Origin: Auricularia sp. M13
Lineage: Eukaryota; Basidiomycota; Agaricomycetes; Auriculariales; Auriculariaceae
Length of the DNA: 64,000 bases
NCBI GenBank assembly: GCA_037042915.1
Contig: CM073201.1
Location: 868,001-932,000, forward strand
Reading direction: 5' to 3'
This document shows, piece after piece, positions 56,317 through 64,000 of the stretch. The notes below the pieces were generated by a model, which did no database searches, was not told the DNA's origin, and worked only from the letters and a program-made list of their open reading frames with translations. Every line of letters begins with the position of its first letter. Position 1 is the first letter of the stretch. The position numbers were made by a program, and so were the translations under genes.

Positions 56317-57624
56317 TCAAGCCAGACAGAGGCCCAACGCCTTGACAAAACGCCAGTGCTTGTCACGGGTGAGCGGCTTGGTGAAGATATCTGCCACCAT
56401 CTCCTCGGTAGGGCAGAACTCCACACGGGCGCGACGGCGTCGAACAATGTCATCGCGGAAGTGGTGGTACTTGCGGCGGATGTGCTTCGTCCTGGCTCGG
56501 AACTGCGGTTCCTGGGACAGGGTGATAGTGCCAGCATTGTCGCTTTTGACGACCGTGGGACCGTGCTGCTTCTGGCCAAGCTCAGTGAAGAACCGGCGAA
56601 GCCAGATCAGCTCTTGACCAACGTTGCTGAGCGCGATGTACTCGGCTTCGGTGGAAGAGAGGGCAACAAGCTTCTGACGCTTGCTGCTCCAGGTAATAGC
56701 ACCGTGGTTGCACATGAAGACGTAGCCAGAGGTTGAGCGCGAAGTATCTTCATCGCCAGACCAGTCCGAGTCAGAATAGCACATGAAGCGCATCGGGCCA
56801 GTACGCTGCCTGTAGCGCAACTGCATCGTGCGCGTGCACTGGAGGTATTGCAGTGTATGCTTGGCCACCTCCCAGTGACAAGCTTTAGGCGCGGCCGTGA
56901 AGCGCCCCAGTATTCCAACGACGTAGGCGATATCAGGCCTGGTCCCCAGCATGGCGTACATCACTGAGCCAACAACCGATGCATACGATACCTCAACACC
57001 GTCAATGACAGCGACAGGCATTGTTCCATCATCGGAAGGGTTGTCCTTCGACAGCTTGTAGTTGTGCGCCATCGGGGTGTACGACGGCTTGCAGGTCGAC
57101 ATACCGCAGCGTCTGAGGACAGTGTCGATGTACTGCGTCTGCGAGAGCGAGATGGTGCCCTTTGAGCGGTCGCGAGTGATCTTCAGCCCAAGCATGTAGG
57201 AAGCCTCGCCAAGGTCGCGCATCTTGTAGGTGGTAGCCAGCATGCTCTTCACCTTGTTCATGAACGCGCGCGAGGTTGCGGCTAGGAGGAGGTCGTCGAC
57301 GTAGACAACAAGAAAACAGTACTCACCGTCGTTGTCGCGGAAGACGTAGAGGCAGGTCTCGGCGTCGAGTCTTGTGAAGCCAAGCTTTCCCAGCTCCTTG
57401 TCGAACGTCGTGTTCCACGTGCGACCGGCCTGCTTCAGACCGTAAATCGAGTGTTTCAGCCGCCAGCAGCACCCCTCAGGTATTTCGATCCCTTCAGGTG
57501 GTAGCATGTAGATCTCCTCCTCGAGGACGCCGTTCAGATAGGCAGTTGACACGTCCATTTGGTCAAGCTCCAAATTGTGCTGGGCGGTGAACCAAGAGGT
57601 CCGCATCGGCAAAATCCGATACAC
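56317..57624 (-). mobile_element. Ty1/copia pol, 5'-truncated (reverse transcriptase and RNase H)
   Basis: An open frame of 435 residues holds the C-terminal part of a copia polyprotein. Reverse-transcriptase motifs LDQMDVSTAYLNG, YGLKQAGRTW and YVDDLLLA (Asp-Asp near residues 109-110) are intact. RNase H follows (YSDSDWSGDEDTSRSTSGY, STEAEYIALS, SDNAGTITLSQEP) and it ends ADIFTKPLTRDKHWRFV..GLCLA. Gag, protease and integrase are missing: coding sequence stops abruptly at about 57628 against a G-rich repeat. It cannot transpose by itself. A polypurine tract and LTR-like start follow the stop codon. The intact frame suggests that truncation was recent. Confidence 0.93.
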
Positions 57625-57629
57625 AAGGC

Positions 57630-58040
57630 GGGAGGGGGGGTGCCTCCGACGAGGGCTTATTTGGATTTTTTTTGGGCCATGAAGTCATGAAATTTTGTCA
57701 ATAAAGATCGGACAGCACATCCCAGATTGTGTTCAGCAAGTCATTAGAGGCTAAATTTGCTTATTCGGGTCTTATTCTCCGCTTTCCTGCAACAGTTGGC
57801 TTGTCGGAGCCTGGTCGGAGCCAAGTGCGGAACAACCGGATCGGTGCCAGATGCTCGGCCGAGGGTTCGGTCCTGCGGTTCCGAGCAAACGACAATCACT
57901 GAACATGAACATACAGACTGTAGCAGCTCTCGGAGCCTGAAAAAACAACAAAACCAGCTTGATAACACGGAACGGAACCTTTTCGGAAGCAAATGGGGGG
58001 GAGGGGGGTCCCTTTGAGAGCTTATCTGGATTTTCGGCCC
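57630..58040. repeat. pair of diverged G-rich direct repeats
   Basis: 57630-57678 and 58000-58040 share GGAGGGGGG, then GAGGGCTTATTTGGATTTT versus GAGAGCTTATCTGGATTTT, then GGGCC/CGGCCC. They bracket about 370 bp without coding content, and the first abuts the break in the copia element. They may be ends or copies of a short non-autonomous insertion. Confidence 0.5.
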
Positions 58041-58531
58041 TGTGTCAAGAATTTTTTTTTCGCGGACCTCTTGCGGTGAACAGCAGGAAAACGATATAGC
58101 AGGTTACTGGTGTCGCTGCGTCGATCAGCAGTTGTAGAGAGAGATATAGAAGGCGACTTGGTAGACGTTCCACTTGATGCTTTCTCAGATACGTGTACTC
58201 GAACAGTAAAGTCTCACTATCAAATCAACACTCTGTTCTGCCCAACTCTATTAGCTGACAGATTACAGATCTGGATGTTGAAAGACTAGGAAGCACTTGG
58301 TATTCAAGCTACTGCTGCAAGAGAGGTTTAGGATTCAAGTTGGGACGTTCCACTGGTTCGTCTCCGTGGTTGTTATTATTCTCAGTCTGGGGCGTCAAGG
58401 CGCTTTATATACATGTGGGGAAAGTACAATGAGTCACAAATACAATGACTAGGATGGTTCGCTTTGACTCAAGATGACTCAGCAGCACTGCAGTTGCTGT
58501 AGATGATTCAAACAGTTGAGTCATTTCCTTG
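58041..58531. other. non-coding flank, possibly LTR-like
   Basis: No gene. It contains CTTTATATAC near 58400 and a cluster of TGA(C/G)TCA sites that continues into the adjacent palindrome. It may be part of an LTR, but no matching second copy was found in the window. Confidence 0.3.
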
Positions 58532-59797
58532 CGCAAATCCAACCTATGAGTCATTTTCCATTACAATATACAGGAAATCATCAGGCTACACTGCATGAGT
58601 CACAAAATCTACAGGCTATGCTTGGCTGTACATGTCATCACTGTGCAATAGGGGTGAACATCGAATCTGTGCGAGTTACGGGCTGCGCGGATTTAAGTGC
58701 GGACTTAGGAGCGGAGATTAGGGGGTCAGGACCGAATCACGGAGATCAATGCCGAATATATCCATTTTAAGGCCATGCCTTTCCACAGCACAGGTACGTG
58801 TGCACAGGTTGTGCCACACATCACACTGGATACTCAAATTGATTGTCCCCAATCACTGCCTCGACTGGTGAGGTACTATCTGAAAGTTCTCGTCATACTG
58901 GAGCAATGAATATAAAAGTGGGGGTCTCAGAGCCAGTCTCAGCATCAACCAACTCATCCTCCAACCACAGCTACATCCTCTAGCATGTCTTCCCTTCCCT
59001 CTCAGCGCTTTGTTCGTGTTCGTCCTCCTACACCTCATCCTCGTGCCCACACTCTGTCAACTCTCTCCCCTCTCAATTCCTCTCCTCCTTCCTCTCTTCC
59101 ATTGCTCTTCTCGGACCCCATGTCCACCTCAACCACCTCACTCCACAATGGCCTCGTCAGCGATGTGCTGAGGGACACCTTGGTTGAGCGAGGTGGTTGA
59201 GGTGGACATGGGGTCCGAGAAGAGCAATGGAAGAGAGGAAGGAGGAGAGGAATTGAGAGGGGAGAGAGTTGACAGAGTGTGGGCACGAGGATGAGGTGTA
59301 GGAGGACGAACACGAACAAAGCGCTGAGAGGGAAGGGAAGACATGCTAGAGGATGTAGCTGTGGTTGGAGGATGAGTTGGTTGATGCTGAGACTGGCTCT
59401 GAGACCCCCACTTTTATATTCATTGCTCCAGTATGACGAGAACTTTCAGATAGTACCTCACCAGTCGAGGCAGTGATTGGGGACAATCAATTTGAGTATC
59501 CAGTGTGATGTGTGGCACAACCTGTGCACACGTACCTGTGCTGTGGAAAGGCATGGCCTTAAAATGGATATATTCGGCATTGATCTCCGTGATTCGGTCC
59601 TGACCCCCTAATCTCCGCTCCTAAGTCCGCACTTAAATCCGCGCAGCCCGTAACTCGCACAGATTCGATGTTCACCCCTATTGCACAGTGATGACATGTA
59701 CAGCCAAGCATAGCCTGTAGATTTTGTGACTCATGCAGTGTAGCCTGATGATTTCCTGTATATTGTAATGGAAAATGACTCATAGGTTGGATTTGCG
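58532..59797. repeat. 1.27-kb palindrome: 608-bp inverted repeat with 50-bp spacer
   Basis: Arms 58532-59139 and 59190-59797 are reverse complements. Identical predicted peptides appear on opposite strands from mirrored positions, and both outer and inner breakpoints are sharp. The spacer is 59140-59189. It has no terminal transposase and no clear target-site duplication. It could be a foldback element or a palindromic assembly or replication product. Confidence 0.92.
58911..59200 (+). other. short ORF with TATA box inside the palindrome, mirrored on the other strand
   Basis: TATAAAAG near 58911-58918, then an ATG at 58985, opens MSSLPSQRFVRVRPPTPHP and continues Ser/Pro-rich into the spacer. 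The mirror copy starts at 59344 on the minus strand. The two frames share about 52 residues and then diverge across the 50-bp spacer. The layout resembles the 5' end of a retroelement (promoter plus start of a gag-like ORF), but no domain is visible. Confidence 0.4.
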
Positions 59798-60118
59798 ATG
59801 GCGTGGTTGATTCATGCTCGAATGTGCAGTCTAGTTTCGACCATACATAAAGAACATGCTTGTGATGATGATATGCCTATGCTGTTTTGGGTCTAGTTTC
59901 GCTTTTCCGCTGTCTATATGATGTGCCTTTCACGTTCAAGGATATGATATTCCCGAGCGGACGACAGTGCGCAAGGTCAAGCGATAACGAACACCTAAGA
60001 CAAACTGGCAACGAACAACAACATACTAGTACTTTGTCTTGACAAAACGGGACGCAATACGTGTCACATATGGCACGAGAAAATAAACAAATGAGAAAGA
60101 GCGGCGGGGACTGCTGAC

Positions 60119-60877
60119 GTGTGGGAACTCCAGGTGCTCCAACGCAACGATCTCTGATGGGAGAATCGGATGAACGGTGCCCTGTGCAACGCGTACCGTG
60201 GCGTAAATGACTGTTCCTTCATCGGTCCTGAGGATCGGCGCCAGTGTCGTCAGGAGATCTTCCCAGCCTGTCTCCGACCATGACTCCAGATCCAGTGAAA
60301 GAGACTTCATGCGGGGCATGTGTTGGATGAGTAACGCAGGGAGTGTCTGGTTCACATCTGTTTGAGGATCGAAGACAGTATCAACACCCTCGACCTGGAT
60401 AACTTTCGGATCCAGGTCGAGCACACTAGGCAGATCGAGATAGAGTGTAAGCGGAACTGAGCCGCTCCGTTCGAGCAGGAGAGCAAGCAACTCGACGAGA
60501 TAGGGACGTTTCCTCACGGTCATGGCTAGATAGCTCCACAGGTGTGGCGCGCCCAACAACGACGACCTCCAGGCCCTGCAGACCAGTGCAGCGCGGAAAA
60601 GATCTGTGAGGTACAGGTGCGAAAACACCCTGTGGAACAGCTCAGGAGGCATGCTGAGGACGGGAAGGCCGTCATTGGCGTGCACTGGAAACGGAGAGGA
60701 CGCATGTCCGACGGACTCCAGATCGACGTCCACGGCAAAGACCCAGTATAGATGGCTAGGACACCAGGAATGAGGAGCGATAATGGTCACAGCAATGGAG
60801 ACTGCAGGCAAGCGTTGAAGCGGGGACTGCGGACATCGAAATAGCGAGGAGCTCAGGCTGGAGATGGTAACCGTCAT
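60119..60877 (-). pseudogene. 5' part of an F-box gene
   Basis: An F-box at residues about 71-118 (LPVLSMPPELFHRVFSHLYL, then LFRAALVCRAWRSSLLGAPH) is followed by a region with LPALLIQHMPRMKSLSLDLE and EIVALEHLEFPHV, where a GTCAGC donor at 60118 ends the exon. The first 50 residues may include intron or untranslated sequence; an internal start is possible. The remaining coding sequence is not found downstream until 56.0 kb, after the palindrome, G-rich repeats and copia element. I infer one gene interrupted by nested insertions. Confidence 0.6.
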
Positions 60878-60879
60878 TA

Positions 60880-62400
60880 AGATGCTATTGTACGCCTCGG
60901 GTGATTAGGCCGGTGCTTTGCTTCATCGACCAGGGTCGAATGCCTGCCCTGGAACCTGTGTCGGACCGGTTGCCCGTGTGCTACCGTGACTGCCGACGGC
61001 TACATTTGCCAAATAATCAGTTCCCTCAGCAGCCCAAAATCGCATTTGTGCTGGTGCACCGGTCCAACACCCACTGCAGCATCGATTTCGAAAAATGCAA
61101 CACGAGCCATGAAGTCCGACCGCCCGAAGAAAAAAGCTGGCCGAGCCGTCGCACAGGCCGAAATGATTAGACTCACAACAATTGGTGAGCTATCCTACAG
61201 CCCCCTGGATGCACAAGTCACCCAAGATGCCACTGCGAGCACGGCTTTTCCGCTCCTGGACCTGCCTGAATGCCATAGATGATCATCCCTTGCATGCCCT
61301 CTTTGTTCGCCACTAAGCAGGTCGTCACAACCCATGACTGCGCTTTCCGACAGCATATATGCAGTTTCCATCGGCCAAGGACAGATCTCCACTGGTATCA
61401 TTGGGTCCAGGGTCATAACCGGAGTGCAGAGTCAAATTAAGCAAGAAACGCAGCGATACATAGTTCCGCAAGATGTCAGGAAATCGACTTAGAATTCCAA
61501 ATGGACCCACAGTCTTGTGAGCTATGATCCGCTCTGTCGACACGAACGCGAACGGCGTCAAGAGCGAGAATTAGTCTTTTCTGAGCAGCAACTCCATTCT
61601 GTCAGCACCAGCACCAGCCGAAACGGTCACTGTTGACGACAGTGAGTCTTTACGCCCGAAGGCCGAAAGAGGAGCGCAAGAGCACCAGGTGACAGGAAAC
61701 CAATCAAGACTTGACACGAAAAGGCGCAGCAATGCGGAGGATGGCTAAAATGAAGCTCCTGGAATAACACATAAACATACGCGAGCGCAAGACAGGACGC
61801 GCCGCCACACAGGGAGCGCGAGACGAGCCGCGGTAGTTGTTAGGAGACCATGAACATTGGATGATAGTACAAATAGTCGCGGTGCAGGTCAGAGGAGGTT
61901 GGATGTGTCGAAGTTCCGAGCGACTCCGGAATCGCCATCTGACATGATGAGTGGTTAACTTCCGTCGCCGTTTAGAACCGTTCAGAGAGTTCCAAAATTT
62001 TCCAAACTAGCCGAGCGATGCACGGATCACTCGCTAGCCACGAGAAACACCTTGTCCTGCGACATTGCGTTGAAAAACCCCTCGAGTCATGCACATGGAA
62101 TATCCGGAGTGAATTAAATTCTCAATAAATTTGCCAAGGTTGCAAGCGGGTCTCTTCAATGCGACAGGGTCAATGCGCAGGTTGATGCAGGCGGATGCTA
62201 ATTGTGGGGTCCGGCAATCCGAGCCACCGGAGTTTGCCTCCGAAAGGCCCCGGTTCCGTTATTTCCGCGCGCGTCGTGCCGCGCTGCTTCTCCCTCCACC
62301 AAATCGACATCCCTTGCTCCAAAAAATATTTAGCAAGTAGATGTAATGCTATTCTATGTTTCTATAAAGTTTTAGGATACGGTAATAAAAATATCGTTGA
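60880..62400. other. no gene recognised
   Basis: A possible start exon MKSDRPKKKAGRAVAQAEMI with a GTGAGC donor lies at 61110-61182 (plus), but no continuation was found. The rest is non-coding, AT-richer towards 62.3 kb. Confidence 0.35.
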
Positions 62401-62406
62401 ATCCAG

Positions 62407-64000
62407 TTACAAACCAACCAGTGCCATCTCCTCCTCCTCATCTAAGTCATTTCTATCGTAGTCTAAATCGTCCCCAACGTCCCCAGCGTGCTCCAACTCC
62501 TTTTTCTCACCCTGGGGCTCGACTGAGACCTGTGGGCAAGCCGCAGGGTGAGCATCCCAATACTCCAGGATGTGGGTCAGCCATCCATATAACGACGCCT
62601 TGACGGCACTCAAAACAGCCTTGGCTTCGGCGGGCCAGGCCTCTTTGATGCCCCTGTGCTTGTGCCATGTGAGCTGATCCCGCAGTTGAGCCACAGTGAT
62701 GGCGCGCGCTGCGGGCAGTGCAGAGACTGATCTAAAAAGGACGGTGTCGTCCAACCTCTTCTCCTGCTCCGTCTTCCGTTTCGCCGTCGCAGCCCTCTTC
62801 TGTAGCTTGACCTCGCGCTGCTTTCGCTCGTGCTCAGCGCGGCGCACCTTGTCGTGCTTCTCGAGATGCAGCTTCTCTCGCCGCCGGGATTCCGATTTGA
62901 CGAGACGCGACGTTGCCCTGCAGAGCTTCTTGAGCTGGTCGTGGCTCCGGTTGTGCCGATACATCGTGACCGCGTTGAAGAACTCGAGCCGCGCGTTGGG
63001 AGCACACAGTATGAATGCACCGTGTTCAGCTAGCTTCCCCTCGTTTGAGTCGTTGGTGGCAGGAACAAAGACCGACTTGAGCAGTTCTGGAGCAGCGCTG
63101 GCAATCTTCCCACCGGCCCTGTACTCCTCGCAGAAGCGCTCAAGCGTCTCGGCAGCACCAGTGAACACAGCATAGATTATACGGAACATGATGTCCCGCT
63201 GGAGACGGCCTGAGCTCAGGAGAAACTGGATGCGGTGAAAGACTCCAGGATTGCGGAAAGGGCGTCCATCGAGAGCAGCCTTTTCGTGCATATCGTCGCA
63301 AAATGGAGCCATGATCAGCAGAGGATTGCAGGCAAGCATGCGGCAGAGCTTTTGCGCTTTCGTGTTGAACGGTCCGAGGTCGAGAGCGTTAACGCCGGGG
63401 GTGCGGATATGCTCCATGTATGGTAAAGAGATGCATTCTCCGAGATACGCGAGGCCAGCTAGCTCGTGGAACGTTGGATCGTCATGCAGAGCGTTGTAGA
63501 CGTTAATCTCGACATTGGTGAAGGCAGGACCAGCAGTCTTCGTGTCCCGAACATGATCCATGAAGTCTACAGTGATTTGTTCATGCAGCAGCAAGAATGT
63601 CGCAGCACCGGTGTAGCAGCCGAAGCGCGTATTGTTGACATCGGGAAGGGTGAGTTCGACAGCGTGCTCCACAGACGCCCAGACCAGAAAGCGGTTCTGG
63701 TAGCCCTTCTTGGGATCCGAGTTCTTGAATAGCATGCCCCAGAGCTGTGCAGCCTTGACACCGCCACGCGTCAGCTTCCCGGCCCGAGACTTCTCGCTGA
63801 CAGCCCCAGCACCCTGCGCAAGCTTTGCGTCTTTGCTGAGCAGCTCTATCGGAGGTGTAAGCCCATGTGTATCCCAGACAAGCATCATGGCCTTGTTGGC
63901 ACCGACGACCATGTTGAGTTCCTTGTGCATACCGCAGCAGGTATGCACAAGGAACTCAATGGTAAACTGCTCCGAATCTGTCATGGAATCAAAGCGGGCT
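62407..64000 (-). CDS. transposase-like protein of a repeated basidiomycete family, N-terminus outside the window
   Basis: The frame is open from the right edge (ARFDSMTDSEQ..) to a stop at 62407, giving at least 530 residues. Recognisable blocks are FLVHTCCGMHKELNMVVGAN, TRGGVKAAQLWGMLF, LPDVNNTRFGCYTGAAT, FTGAAETLERFCEEYRAGG and FVPATNDSNEG. It then runs into a long Lys/Arg/Glu coiled-coil-like stretch and an acidic tail. I recall this combination from very abundant, transposon-linked genes in mushroom genomes; the superfamily (possibly KDZ-like) is not established here. The frame is intact. The GCMHKELN-type Cys/His block could bind metal. No terminal repeats are visible within the window. 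Confidence 0.6.
   Translation of the reverse strand, partial: ARFDSMTDSEQFTIEFLVHTCCGMHKELNMVVGANKAMMLVWDTHGLTPPIELLSKDAKLAQGAGAVSEKSRAGKLTRGGVKAAQLWGMLFKNSDPKKGYQNRFLVWASVEHAVELTLPDVNNTRFGCYTGAATFLLLHEQITVDFMDHVRDTKTAGPAFTNVEINVYNALHDDPTFHELAGLAYLGECISLPYMEHIRTPGVNALDLGPFNTKAQKLCRMLACNPLLIMAPFCDDMHEKAALDGRPFRNPGVFHRIQFLLSSGRLQRDIMFRIIYAVFTGAAETLERFCEEYRAGGKIASAAPELLKSVFVPATNDSNEGKLAEHGAFILCAPNARLEFFNAVTMYRHNRSHDQLKKLCRATSRLVKSESRRREKLHLEKHDKVRRAEHERKQREVKLQKRAATAKRKTEQEKRLDDTVLFRSVSALPAARAITVAQLRDQLTWHKHRGIKEAWPAEAKAVLSAVKASLYGWLTHILEYWDAHPAACPQVSVEPQGEKKELEHAGDVGDDLDYDRNDLDEEEEMALVGL
63914..63959. repeat. 20-bp perfect inverted repeat inside coding sequence
   Basis: Arms 63914-63933 and 63940-63959 are exact complements around GCAGCA. 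They encode the LVHTCCGMHKEL core of the transposase-like protein. Confidence 0.9.

Noticed and set aside
1-64000. CRISPR arrays or bacterial operons
   Set aside because: No regularly spaced direct repeats; spliced genes and the gene content are eukaryotic.

Overview
The window looks like nuclear DNA of a filamentous basidiomycete, most likely an Agaricomycete. It is GC-rich, its introns are short (about 48-60 bp, with GT..AG ends and a CTNAY-like branch point), and its conserved genes are eukaryotic: a Fun30/SMARCAD1 chromatin remodeler, TRM112, the TRAPP subunit BET5 and secreted M43 metalloproteases. Its mobile elements are of kinds common in mushroom-forming fungi: a Helitron-like helicase, a Ty1/copia pol, and a large transposase-like family. 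The species cannot be named from the sequence.

Region 1 (1-16.2 kb) is almost entirely minus-strand. It begins with a frameshifted Helitron-like protein that runs off the left edge. A mosaic of host-gene remnants follows: a mitochondrial carrier (4.3-5.6 kb), a C2H2-like zinc-finger protein (6.9-7.8 kb), a secreted Cys-rich protein (9.6-10.9 kb), ribosomal protein uS5/RPS2 in two separated pieces (10.6 and 11.3-11.6 kb), a GH78 alpha-L-rhamnosidase (11.7-12.6 kb) joined in frame to the RPS2 piece, and an unidentified multi-exon gene (13.6-16.1 kb). One small membrane-protein gene at 8.2-8.8 kb splices cleanly. Same-strand fragments beside a Helitron suggest gene capture, but no element ends were found.

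Region 2 (16.2-38.2 kb) holds lineage-specific genes and relics: a tandem repeat, two plus-strand hypothetical genes, an F-box gene (19.6-22.1 kb), a degenerate tandem segmental duplication (25.9-29.6 kb), an intact F-box-like/nucleotidyltransferase-signature gene (27.4-28.7 kb), a large frameshifted unknown protein (28.8-32.1 kb), a small zinc-finger gene (35.8 kb) and another unknown gene (36.6-38.2 kb). Many of these have good splice sites but carry single-base frameshifts.

Region 3 (40-55 kb) is the conserved core: an inverted, tail-to-tail pair of M43 metalloprotease genes; a GLTSCR1-domain gene divergent from the Fun30 remodeler across 126 bp; an unknown gene; and TRM112 divergent from BET5 across 84 bp. 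Exon models for both M43 genes, Fun30, TRM112 and BET5 all close in frame.

Region 4 (55.6-64 kb) appears to be an F-box gene split by nested insertions: a 5'-truncated copia pol, a G-rich repeat pair, and a 1.27-kb palind with 608-bp arms. Beside its 3' fragment lie tandem copies of two short exons, one with an intron and one with that intron exactly absent. The window ends inside a transposase-like ORF.
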